Assembly: GCA_965242775.1 (NCBI GenBank)
Contig: CBDETI010000024.1
Coordinates: 248,001-312,000 of the forward strand
From: JAWPMT01 sp965242775
Lineage (GTDB): Bacteria > Bacteroidota > Bacteroidia > Cytophagales > Cyclobacteriaceae
Length of the DNA stretch: 64,000 nt
Direction of reading: 5' to 3'
Shown: positions 44,601 to 51,747 of the stretch, one piece after another
Layout of the letters: every line of letters begins with the position of its first letter
Position numbering within the stretch: the stretch's first letter is position 1
Made by a program: the position numbers and the translations under genes
Notes under the pieces: generated by a model
Seen by the model: the letters and a program-made list of their open reading frames with translations, nothing else
What the model was told of the DNA's origin: nothing
Databases searched by the model: none

Positions 44601-44953
44601 ATAGTTTGGAAACGGAGGAAGAGTTGGAAATTTTCAAGTCAACACTCGCCGACAGATTTGGACCCATTCCCGTGGCAGTTGAAGCGCTTGTAGAAAGTGT
44701 GAAATTGCGTTGGCAGGGCATGAGGTTGGGTATGGAGAGGATCTCGCTTAAAAGTCAGAGAATGAAATGTTACGTTCAGGTAGAAGGAAATGACAGTTAT
44801 TTCCAATCTGAAATCTTTGGAGCGATTTTGAATCATGTAAAGGAGGCAGGCAGCGGAATTGCGATGAGAGAATACAAGCAAAAACTCATCATTACGTTCG
44901 ACGAAATAACTGACATCAAAAGCGCTATTACCAGGCTTGCGGAAATTCTATGA
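41603..44953 (+). CDS. mfd: Transcription-repair coupling factor
   Basis: Mfd releases RNA polymerase stalled at lesions and recruits UvrA. This 1116-residue protein has the UvrB-like N-terminal domain (residues about 1-330), the RNA polymerase-interaction domain (LKTGDYVVHMDHGIGRFAGLDTL, about 435), the RecG-like translocase core with Walker A GDVGFGKTEIAIRA (about 590), DEEQKFGVK, TATPIPRTLHF and HQMRGRVGRS, and the C-terminal TRCF/D7 domain. Length is normal. The start is GTG 41603; TTG 41609 is the alternative. A weak hairpin (GTGAAC...GTTCAC, 44970-44996) follows its stop. Confidence 0.97.
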   Translation: MSLDKLLSRYEQSPLVDSAKSELENGNNLALKGLSGSADSLVFQLISTAAKVNLVVLHDHEEAKYFFNDVQQAGEGDIENYFFPTSHKKAYQFEETENANVLQRAEVLSSINKGGQAGIRIISYPEALTEKVINKKTLVENTLSAKTGDKLDIAFISELLDSYEFEKTDFVYEPGQFAIRGGIVDIFSFAKDMPFRIELFGDEIESIREFDPQSQLSKGTLDNFSIVPDVQRRLSTEDRQSFLHFLPQETVIWLKDYRGVIDIVNKGYDKVVTSFEQIMAATGNTQVVKSPEQLYNSGDNIKKELESFRQVEFGNRFYVSDAKSFEFDTKPQPSFHKKFDLLVENIQEYDRLGYQIFIATDSVKQLDRLVTIFDEIAPNISFTSFKAGFRAGFIDGDHDFVCYTDHQIFDRYHAPKTRESFTKKKALTLKELRALKTGDYVVHMDHGIGRFAGLDTLENNGNKQEALRLIYRDDDLLYVSIHSLHKISRYSGKEDGPPLVNKLGGQEWENKKRKVKRKVKDIAKDLIALYAKRKAAPGFKFPQDDFLQAELESSFIYQDTPDQGKATEDVKADMELAHPMDRLVCGDVGFGKTEIAIRAAFKAVNSGKQVAVLVPTTILALQHYHTFKKRLEDFPIAIDYINRFRSTKDITQIRKDLNAGHVDILIGTHRIVNKDVAFKDLGLIIIDEEQKFGVKVKERLKEMRVNVDALTLTATPIPRTLHFSLMGARDLSVISTPPPNRRPVTTELHEFREDIIRDAVSNELRRDGQVFFVHNRIGDIENIANTIIRLVPDARVGIAHGQMEGKQLEKIMMKFIDGEYDVLVSTNIIESGLDIPNANTIIINRAHMFGLSDLHQMRGRVGRSNTKAYCYLITPATSALTSDARKRLQTLEEFSDLGDGFKVAMRDLDIRGAGNLLGSEQSGFINDMGFDMYHKILEEAVNELKETEFKDLFKNDKETAQVTENAFNIDCLVETDLEILIPPGYVSNVSERINLYSSLDSLETEEELEIFKSTLADRFGPIPVAVEALVESVKLRWQGMRLGMERISLKSQRMKCYVQVEGNDSYFQSEIFGAILNHVKEAGSGIAMREYKQKLIITFDEITDIKSAITRLAEIL

Positions 44954-45104
44954 GAAAAATACAGCGTAGGTGAACACAATAAAATGCCTGGTTCACACTT
45001 TATTTATATTGATTAATTCAATTTGAATTAGCATATTGATCCATATTTTGGAGATATTTCGTTTATTTGGTAGTTCAAACACTACGTGTAGTAAAAAACA
45101 GGTT

Positions 45105-46439
45105 ATGAAAAAGTTATTGAGTGCGGCTTACACAGGAGTAGCTTGCCTGGTGGGTGCGTCTCTTCTAAGCTCTTGCTTTCTTGGTGGTGGGGGTAATCCT
45201 ACCAGTACAGCGCCGGGTGCATATAGCCGGGCGACAGGATATGAATACAATGCGGACGGAGCATTTCAAGTAAATGATTATGGCGGACAACCTGCAGGGC
45301 CAAACTTGATCTTCATCGAGGGTGGACGAACCGTGCTGGGTTCATTTGAGGAAGACTTGCTTACAAGTCGAGACAATATTGAAAGGACAGTAACAGTCGC
45401 TTCATTTTATATGGATGAGACGGAGGTTGCCAATATTCATTGGTTGGAATATGAATATTATATCCGCATAGATTCCGAAGAGGTTTATTGGAGAAACAAT
45501 CTTCCAGACACCACGGTCTGGGCCAAGGATCTTGCTTTTAATGATCCCTACGTTGATCATTATTACAGATATCCTGGATTCCGGTTCTTCCCGGTAGTGG
45601 GTGTGAACTGGCGTCAGGCGGTCAACTACTGCAGATGGCGAACAGACGTAGTTAATTTGAAGCTAGCCGAAGATGCTGGTCTTTTAGACCCTGTGCTGGA
45701 CGGAGGTGATGATGCTTTCGCCGGCGCCGAAGATTCAGCTGCGCCTACTGGTGGTGGTAGCACAAGGATTCCTCTTGAATCCGGAGTGGTTTTACCTAAC
45801 TACAGGCTACCAACCGAGGCAGAGTGGGAATATGCCGCTCAAGCACTCATAGGCACGCAATGGCTTAATGAAAATCAAACGCATAGAAGACTTTATCCTT
45901 GGGACGGCCACGCCCTGAGAAATCCTTACGGGAAAAGCATGGGATTCTTCCTGGCTAACTTCAAAAGAGGAAGAGGTGATTACGCAGGTATAGCAGGTAA
46001 ATTGAACGACGGTGCTATGCTGACTACCTACATATATGATTATCCACCCAACGATTTCGGACTTTACAACATGGCCGGAAACGTAAACGAGTGGGTGCAG
46101 GATGTCTATCGACCACTGTCTTTCCAAGATATGGAGGATTTCAATCCTGTTCGTAGAGATGGTTTCTTAGATTCAGAATCGGGTTATGACGCTGAATATA
46201 GCTTTATTGGAAACGAACAAGCCTATTCTGCCGAGCAGGCACAAGCTGCTGGTATATCAACTGCAGAATTTAACGCTGACAACCCTCCAATGAGAAGAAT
46301 GAGAGTCTACAAAGGGGGCTCATGGCAAGATGTTGCGTACTGGATGTCTCCAGGAACTCGCAGGTCACTTATGGAAGATTCCGCTACCGCAGCGATTGGA
46401 TTTAGGTGCGCCATGATCCACGCCGGTACCAACTATTGA
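45105..46439 (+). CDS. gldJ: Gliding motility/type IX secretion lipoprotein GldJ
   Basis: From ATG 45105 the protein has 444 residues with lipobox LSSC (cysteine 24). It carries a formylglycine-generating-enzyme-like (FGE-sulfatase/SUMF1) domain: IFIEGGRTVLGSFEED, SFYMDETEVAN, FFPVVGVNWRQAVNYC, YRLPTEAEWEYAA, NMAGNVNEWVQDVY and VYKGGSWQD. The N-terminal GYEYNADGAFQVNDYGGQ and the ALPDTTVW-like LPDTTVWAKDL mark it as GldJ rather than GldK. GldJ is part of the outer-membrane-associated gliding/type IX apparatus. No other gld genes adjoin it; a terminator follows. Confidence 0.88.
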   Translation: MKKLLSAAYTGVACLVGASLLSSCFLGGGGNPTSTAPGAYSRATGYEYNADGAFQVNDYGGQPAGPNLIFIEGGRTVLGSFEEDLLTSRDNIERTVTVASFYMDETEVANIHWLEYEYYIRIDSEEVYWRNNLPDTTVWAKDLAFNDPYVDHYYRYPGFRFFPVVGVNWRQAVNYCRWRTDVVNLKLAEDAGLLDPVLDGGDDAFAGAEDSAAPTGGGSTRIPLESGVVLPNYRLPTEAEWEYAAQALIGTQWLNENQTHRRLYPWDGHALRNPYGKSMGFFLANFKRGRGDYAGIAGKLNDGAMLTTYIYDYPPNDFGLYNMAGNVNEWVQDVYRPLSFQDMEDFNPVRRDGFLDSESGYDAEYSFIGNEQAYSAEQAQAAGISTAEFNADNPPMRRMRVYKGGSWQDVAYWMSPGTRRSLMEDSATAAIGFRCAMIHAGTNY

Positions 46440-46459
46440 TATTACGAAATTTTGAAAAG

Positions 46460-46490
46460 AGGCTGCGCTTTAATTAGCGTAGCCTTTTTT
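46460..46490 (+). terminator. Rho-independent terminator after gldJ
   Basis: AGGCTGCGCT (46460-46469) pairs with AGCGTAGCCT (46476-46485) with one G-T wobble and a 6-base loop, followed by a T-run ending at 46490. It lies 20 bp after the gldJ stop and overlaps the last bases of the convergent comF gene. Confidence 0.85.
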
Positions 46491-47187
46491 ATTTGATGCC
46501 AGTCGCCACCGCACAAATCCCAACGCTTTTTACTTTATGTCTTACTAATTGCTCGCAAAGTGCTCCGACTGTGGCACCCGTAGTGATCACATCGTCGCAT
46601 AAGAGAATATTCTTTCCGTTAATTTCTTCGGGATTTTCCACGTGGAAAACGCCAGATACATTTTTCCAGCGCTCGACCTTTCCCTTACGTGTTTGCGATT
46701 CGGTAACCTGTGTCTTTCTAACAACATCTGGTCTTACCTCTATTTCCAGCGGCTTGGCTAAGCCCTCGGCAATAAGCTCGCTCTGATTGTATCCTCGTCG
46801 CTTACGCTTTTGCTTTGTCATTGGCACAGGCATAATGAAATCATAGTCACCTACAAATGGCGCAATTTCCTGGCCATAAAGCTCCCCAAGGTAATTACCT
46901 AAACCAGGTTTGTTCTTGTATTTGAGCTGATGCAGTAAAGTCTGAGCAACTCCTTTTTGATTGAAAGTGATGAACGCAAATGCCTGTCGTACCACCGAAA
47001 TCGCCGCAAAACGTAAAAACAGTGGGTTTTCACGAACAATATGATAATTTGTCCTCGGCAATTGCAACAGGCAACTGGTGCAGAGGTACTGTTCCTGAGA
47101 TAGGAGTATTTCGGAACAATTGTAGCAATTTTCCGGATAGACTGTTAAAAGGAAATCGTTGAGGACGTTTTTTGCGTACCTAATCAT
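46489..47187 (-). CDS. comF: ComF-family phosphoribosyltransferase-like protein
   Basis: From ATG 47187 (MIRYAKNVLNDFLLTVYPENC) the protein has 232 residues. The N-terminal double zinc ribbon shows CYNCSEILLSQEQYLCTSC, and the C-terminal half is a phosphoribosyltransferase-like domain with the PRPP loop NILLCDDVITTGATVGALC and the ComF motif RRGYNQSELIAEGLAK. ComF proteins are tied to DNA uptake in competent bacteria, yet are common outside known competence systems. The longer frame to 47271 overlaps the divergent neighbour and is rejected. Confidence 0.92.
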   Translation of the reverse strand: MIRYAKNVLNDFLLTVYPENCYNCSEILLSQEQYLCTSCLLQLPRTNYHIVRENPLFLRFAAISVVRQAFAFITFNQKGVAQTLLHQLKYKNKPGLGNYLGELYGQEIAPFVGDYDFIMPVPMTKQKRKRRGYNQSELIAEGLAKPLEIEVRPDVVRKTQVTESQTRKGKVERWKNVSGVFHVENPEEINGKNILLCDDVITTGATVGALCEQLVRHKVKSVGICAVATGIK

Positions 47188-47214
47188 TAAGTTACAATAT
47201 ACTGCGTTAAATCT

Positions 47215-47577
47215 GTGGTTTACAAAAAGGACCTGGAACTTCAAATTAAGTGGTCTGCATTGATGCAGCAACTTGGAACACTTGTGGGAAAGCGACCCAA
47301 AGATTTAAATGGTGTGTTGTTCTTGATAGGTGCGCAGGAGTTGGGCAAAGGTCCGTCTATATTCTCCAAAGAGGAAAAGCAAGATCTGATGCACCTGGGA
47401 GTGTGTAAAGTTTTGTCGCCTCTGGGTTATTATGAACTGCAGGGCAGGGACCAAGATGGGTGGCCACATTGGCGGCTCGCAAAAAGTTTACCCAAGTTTG
47501 ATCTGCTGGATCAGGAGAAATTGCTGAAAATGCAAGTGATAGAGTATTTTAACAAAGAAATAGGAATCAAGGTATAG
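47215..47577 (+). CDS. Conserved hypothetical protein
   Basis: A 120-residue soluble protein from GTG 47215. Its core is GVLFLIGAQELGKGPSIFSKEEKQDLMHLGVCKVLSPLGYYEL and the end GWPHWRLAKSLPKFDL. The pattern looks conserved in Bacteroidota, but I do not know a function. It is followed at 2 bp by the DUF4175 gene, so it likely begins that operon (hypothetical-DUF4175-RsbW-like-ybeY-mnmG). It is divergent from comF, 27 bp away. Confidence 0.75.
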   Translation: MVYKKDLELQIKWSALMQQLGTLVGKRPKDLNGVLFLIGAQELGKGPSIFSKEEKQDLMHLGVCKVLSPLGYYELQGRDQDGWPHWRLAKSLPKFDLLDQEKLLKMQVIEYFNKEIGIKV

Positions 47578-47578
47578 G

Positions 47579-50500
47579 ATGGAGGGAATTTTAGGTCAGA
47601 AGCTAAGAGAGTATAAGAGAAAGTTTTATTTGAACCGGCTGATCCGGAATTCCATTATAGGCTTGATTATGCTCTTGGGGGTTTGGCTGAGCTTAGCCGT
47701 TTTCGAATACACATTTGATTTTGATACCTACAGTCGCCTTGTACTATTCGTCGTACTTTGTGCAAGTATCTTCAGCTTTTTTGTAATTGGAATTTTGTGG
47801 CCGCTGATTCATGTTGCCGGTTTTCGGAGGCAAATTTCCGATGAAGAGGCCGCCACAGAAGTAGGTCAATTCTTTCCTGAAATTAAAGATAAGTTACTGA
47901 ATACCATTCAGTTACGAAATGAAAACGAGACCAGCCTGGTCATTGCAAGTATCAACCGGCGAATTGAGGAGCTGACACCATTTCAATTTTCTAAAGCCAT
48001 TGACCTAAGGTTGAACTGGAAATACGGACGAGTGTTAGTGGGTATCATTGCGCTCATTATTTTATCATCAGTTTCATTTCCGACTGTCTTCTTGAGTAGC
48101 TCCGAAAGGATTTTGAAATACGATGAGGAATTTACGCCGACGGCTCCATTCCAATTTGTAATAAATAATGACTTACTGCAAACCTTCAGAAACGAGGATT
48201 TCAGCTTGAATGTCTCTCTTGTTGGAGAGGCCGTACCAGAAGATGCTTACATTATAGTCAACGGCCGGCGGGCCAAACTTGCTCGTCTGGAAAAAGGTCA
48301 CTTTGGGTTTACATTTAGCAAACCTTACCAAGACATCCAATTTAACCTGGAGGCAGCTGGATTTCTGTCCACAAGACAGCACCTGGAAGTTGTCAACAGA
48401 CCAGATATCAAATCTTTCGAGATCAAAATCGATTACCCAGCTCACACCGGCAGGCAAGATGAATTGATCGAAAACACGGGCAACATTCAAATTCCTGAAG
48501 GGTCAGACATCCAGTGGTTACTTAACACGGAGTACAGTGAAAATAGTAGGATAGTCTTCGCACCTGTAGCTGATACGCTTTATCTACAAAAGGAAGAGGA
48601 TTTGTTTACCGGCAAAAAGCGCATACTGGAAGACACCAGATACCGGCTGGAAGCAAACAACGAGTTTGGCGCAAATGGCAGCATTTTAGAATATGAAATC
48701 GCCGTAAAGAAAGATCTTTTTCCGACGGTCGAAGTTGAGTTCTTTATGGACACGGTACTGTTTGAGTATGTGATTGCGGCAGGTAGGGTAGCGGATGACT
48801 ATGGTCTGCGTCATCTCGAAATAAACAGCATTCAAGAGAACACCAAAGAATCTTTTCCCATAGGCATTCAGTCCAACAATAAAAGTCAAAGTTTTTACTA
48901 CCAGCTAAACCTTGATAGTCTTGGTACAGAAGCAGGGGATCGTTTGGAGATATTCTTGCAGGTAACAGACAATGACGCTATCAATAGATTCAAAACAACC
49001 AAGTCCAGATCTTTCATCTTGGAGTTGCCAAGTGAGAAAGACATCAGGGAATCAATTGATGAAAAGAGAGCGGAAAATGAAAAAGAACTTTCTGAAAACA
49101 TAGAATCTGCCGAATCTATTAATGAGAAAATAAAGGAGGTTCAAAACAGACTAAGAAGTAAAAAGGAAATTGGCTGGCAAGAGGAGCGGCTTTTGGAGGA
49201 GATTATGAAGCAACGCGAGAAGCTGGAAAATAACCTGGAGGAGCTTAAGGAACAGTTTCGACAACTTAACGAGAGTCAGGATAAATTTTCAGATAGAAGT
49301 GACGAAATCAAGAAAAAAGCCGATCAAATCCAGCAGCTGATGGAAGAAATCCTGGACGAGGAAACCAAAAAGCTGTATGAAGAACTCCAGGAACTTTTGA
49401 AGGAAAAAGCCCAATCGGAGGATATTCAAAATTTACTCGAAGAAATGGCTCCAAATGAGCTTAACCTTGAAGAGGAGTTGGAAAGGACATTGGAGTTATT
49501 CAAACGTCTGCAAATGGAATCAAAACTGGACGAAGCCACGAACGATCTCCAGGAACTGGCCGAACAGCAGGAGGAGCTGGCCCAACAAACGATGGACGAG
49601 GCCAATGACTTGGATAGTTTAGCCGGAGAGCAGAAGAACATCCAGGAAAAGTTTGAAGATATCCAAGAGCAGCTAGAAGAGGTAGAGGAGCTCAACGAGG
49701 ATTTGAAAAACCCGGAGCCCTTGCAGGATTTCTCCCAAGAGGAAAATGAAATCAATGATCTTTTGCAGGAATCACAGGAACAAATGCAGGAGCAAAACCG
49801 GAAAGGAAGCCAGCAGAAACAACAGCAGACAGGTCAGAAAATGAAGGAACTAGGCGAGAAAATGGCTCAAATGCAAGCAGGGATGCAAATGGAAATGATG
49901 CAGGAAGACCTTGATAATTTGCGGGACATTGTAGATAATCTGGTGAAGCTTTCGTTTCAAGAGGAGAGTTTAATCAAGGACTTTAGGAGTGTGCGACAGG
50001 TAGATCCGCGATTTGTCGATCTTTCACAACAACAGTTGAAACTTAAGGAAGATGCAAAAGTGATCCAGGACAGTCTCATGTCATTGGCCAGTAGGGTACC
50101 TCAGATCTCGAATTTTGTGACGAGGGAAGTAACAGATATGAATCGCAACATAGATGATGCGCTCGGTCAACTACGGGAAAGAAATCGAAGCAAAGCACTC
50201 AGCAGTCAGCAGTTCGCCATGGCATCGATCAATAACCTCTCATTATTGCTGTCCGACGTACTGCAACAGATGCAACAGGCCATGGCTTCTCAATCCGGGA
50301 AGGGACAAGGACAAAAGAAAAAAGGAAACTCCATATCAGAATTAAAGCAATTGCAACAGCAATTAAGTGAGCAAATAAAACAATTGCAGGATAGTGGAAT
50401 GAAAGGAAGGAAGCTCTCAGAACAACTTGCAAAAATGGCAGCGCAGCAAGAGATGATTAGAAATCAGATCAGAGAATTTCAGGAGCAACTAAAGGGCCAA

Positions 50501-50851
50501 CCTGGCAATAAGGAAGCCGGGGATAATCTGGGCAAGATTCTGGAGGAGATGGAAAAAAATGAAGTGGATCTTGTGAACAAAAGGTTGACACAGGAACTCA
50601 TAAACAGACAAAAGGAAATAGAAACACGAATGCTGGATGCCGAAGAATCGCTAAAAGATCAAGGCTTTGACAATAAGCGTGAAGGGGAAAGTGCCAAGGA
50701 CTATGATCGTCGAAGGCCTGAGGCGTTTGAAGAATACCTGCAGGAAAAGCAGCGAGAGTTGGAATTGCTAAAAAGTGTGCCTTTGGAACTAAGTCCCTTT
50801 TACAAAAAGGAACTAAACGATTATTTTAGGCGAATAAGTTCAGACTATTGA
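47579..50851 (+). CDS. DUF4175 family coiled-coil membrane protein
   Basis: A 1090-residue protein. Three transmembrane helices occur near the N-terminus (IGLIMLLGVWLSLAVFEY, LVLFVVLCASIFSFFVIGIL and VLVGIIALIILSSVSFPTVF). Ig-like strands follow to about residue 470, then a long Glu/Gln/Lys-rich coiled coil (about 480-1000) with runs such as QEQLEEVEELNEDL and QQKQQQTGQKMKEL. This is the DUF4175 layout seen across Bacteroidota, likely a large envelope-anchored protein; its role is unknown. Its TGA overlaps the next gene's ATG by one base. Strong purine bias in the coding strand reflects the Glu/Lys content. Confidence 0.88.
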   Translation: MEGILGQKLREYKRKFYLNRLIRNSIIGLIMLLGVWLSLAVFEYTFDFDTYSRLVLFVVLCASIFSFFVIGILWPLIHVAGFRRQISDEEAATEVGQFFPEIKDKLLNTIQLRNENETSLVIASINRRIEELTPFQFSKAIDLRLNWKYGRVLVGIIALIILSSVSFPTVFLSSSERILKYDEEFTPTAPFQFVINNDLLQTFRNEDFSLNVSLVGEAVPEDAYIIVNGRRAKLARLEKGHFGFTFSKPYQDIQFNLEAAGFLSTRQHLEVVNRPDIKSFEIKIDYPAHTGRQDELIENTGNIQIPEGSDIQWLLNTEYSENSRIVFAPVADTLYLQKEEDLFTGKKRILEDTRYRLEANNEFGANGSILEYEIAVKKDLFPTVEVEFFMDTVLFEYVIAAGRVADDYGLRHLEINSIQENTKESFPIGIQSNNKSQSFYYQLNLDSLGTEAGDRLEIFLQVTDNDAINRFKTTKSRSFILELPSEKDIRESIDEKRAENEKELSENIESAESINEKIKEVQNRLRSKKEIGWQEERLLEEIMKQREKLENNLEELKEQFRQLNESQDKFSDRSDEIKKKADQIQQLMEEILDEETKKLYEELQELLKEKAQSEDIQNLLEEMAPNELNLEEELERTLELFKRLQMESKLDEATNDLQELAEQQEELAQQTMDEANDLDSLAGEQKNIQEKFEDIQEQLEEVEELNEDLKNPEPLQDFSQEENEINDLLQESQEQMQEQNRKGSQQKQQQTGQKMKELGEKMAQMQAGMQMEMMQEDLDNLRDIVDNLVKLSFQEESLIKDFRSVRQVDPRFVDLSQQQLKLKEDAKVIQDSLMSLASRVPQISNFVTREVTDMNRNIDDALGQLRERNRSKALSSQQFAMASINNLSLLLSDVLQQMQQAMASQSGKGQGQKKKGNSISELKQLQQQLSEQIKQLQDSGMKGRKLSEQLAKMAAQQEMIRNQIREFQEQLKGQPGNKEAGDNLGKILEEMEKNEVDLVNKRLTQELINRQKEIETRMLDAEESLKDQGFDNKREGESAKDYDRRRPEAFEEYLQEKQRELELLKSVPLELSPFYKKELNDYFRRISSDY

Positions 50852-51249
50852 TGGATTCAATACAAATTCAGATACCCTCTCTATCGGAAAACGTGCGAAT
50901 TATAGAGAGCTTCATCGACAATGCAAAAGAGCAATTCGCTCTGGACGATGATATTTATGGAAATATTATGATAGCCGTGACCGAATCTGTCAACAATGCC
51001 ATCATTCATGGAAATGGCGCAGACAAGAACAAAAACGTAGACATCAAACTCACGTTGGGAGAAAACGCTATTAAATTTTGGATTGAGGACGAGGGTGAAG
51101 GTTTCGAGTTTGAGAACCTACCAGACCCCACCGCACCTGAAAACCTGACCAGGACAGGAGGTCGTGGAATTTTCCTTATGAAACACTTGTGTGATGAAGT
51201 TTCTTTTCAGGAAAACGGCCGAATCGTAGAACTTACTTTTTATCTCTGA
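50851..51249 (+). CDS. RsbW-like ATP-binding protein (anti-sigma-type histidine kinase fold)
   Basis: A 132-residue protein with a single GHKL ATPase fold. The N box is AVTESVNNAIIHGNG, the G1 box EDEGEGFEFENLPDP and the G2 box GGRGIFLMKHLCDEV. In Firmicutes such stand-alone domains are serine kinases that bind sigma factors and anti-sigma antagonists; the partner here is not in the window. The ATG at 50851 overlaps the DUF4175 stop (TGATG), so the genes are coupled. ybeY starts 6 bp after its stop. Confidence 0.9.
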   Translation: MDSIQIQIPSLSENVRIIESFIDNAKEQFALDDDIYGNIMIAVTESVNNAIIHGNGADKNKNVDIKLTLGENAIKFWIEDEGEGFEFENLPDPTAPENLTRTGGRGIFLMKHLCDEVSFQENGRIVELTFYL

Positions 51250-51255
51250 TGTCCG

Positions 51256-51705
51256 ATGCCGGAAATCTTCTTTCACTTCGAGGAATTTCAGCCCTTCAAA
51301 ATTCCTGAAAAGGAAATTGCTGTAGCCCTGAAAAACCTGGCGTCACAAGAAAATCATTCCATAGGGGACTTGAATTACATCATTTGCAGCGACAATTTTC
51401 TTTTAGATCTCAATCGGAAATACCTTCAACATGATTACTTCACGGACGTCATAACCTTTGACTATAGTGAGGTCGAAATAAGTGGTGACATTTTCATCAG
51501 TGCAGAAAGGGTATATGACAATGCCAATCTATCTGGAGAACCTTTTGAAAAAGAATTGTGCCGAGTAATGGCCCATGGTCTCCTGCACTTGATCGGTTAT
51601 GGTGACAAAAGTCCTGATGAAGAAATTGTAATGAGAAAGAAAGAAGATGCTTATTTATCTTTGTTCCCGAATTTCAGTGTTCCACGTGGAACATTTTCCG
51701 ATTAG
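51256..51705 (+). CDS. ybeY: Endoribonuclease YbeY
   Basis: A 149-residue YbeY, a metal-dependent RNase for 16S rRNA maturation and ribosome quality control. The zinc motif reads MAHGLLHLIGYGD: two ligand histidines are present while the third position is Asp, a form also seen in other Bacteroidota. The DYFTDVITFDY segment is typical. The last residues (SVPRGTFSD) are encoded by a parS palindrome at 51678-51693, so the C-terminal tail is set partly by a DNA site. The start is ATG 51256. Confidence 0.93.
   Translation: MPEIFFHFEEFQPFKIPEKEIAVALKNLASQENHSIGDLNYIICSDNFLLDLNRKYLQHDYFTDVITFDYSEVEISGDIFISAERVYDNANLSGEPFEKELCRVMAHGLLHLIGYGDKSPDEEIVMRKKEDAYLSLFPNFSVPRGTFSD
51678..51693. promoter_or_regulatory. 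parS site 1 (ParB-binding palindrome)
   Basis: TGTTCCACGTGGAACA is a perfect 16-bp palindrome equal to the CC/GG variant of the known ParB-binding parS consensus. It lies inside the 3' end of the ybeY coding region. An identical copy follows 46 bp later, which makes chance unlikely. Confidence 0.92.
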
Positions 51706-51723
51706 ATTTTATTTATGACATAG

Positions 51724-51739
51724 TGTTCCACGTGGAACA
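51724..51739. promoter_or_regulatory. parS site 2 (ParB-binding palindrome)
   Basis: A second identical TGTTCCACGTGGAACA lies in the 42-bp gap between ybeY and mnmG, 8 bp before the mnmG ATG. Its location could also let ParB binding affect mnmG translation or transcription. Together with site 1 it forms a centromere-like pair about 4.5 kb from the proposed origin. Confidence 0.92.
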
Positions 51740-51747
51740 TTTCTACC

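Noticed and set aside
44970..44996. GTGAAC/GTTCAC hairpin after mfd as a terminator
   Set aside because: The stem has only six pairs, the loop is long and no clear T-run follows.
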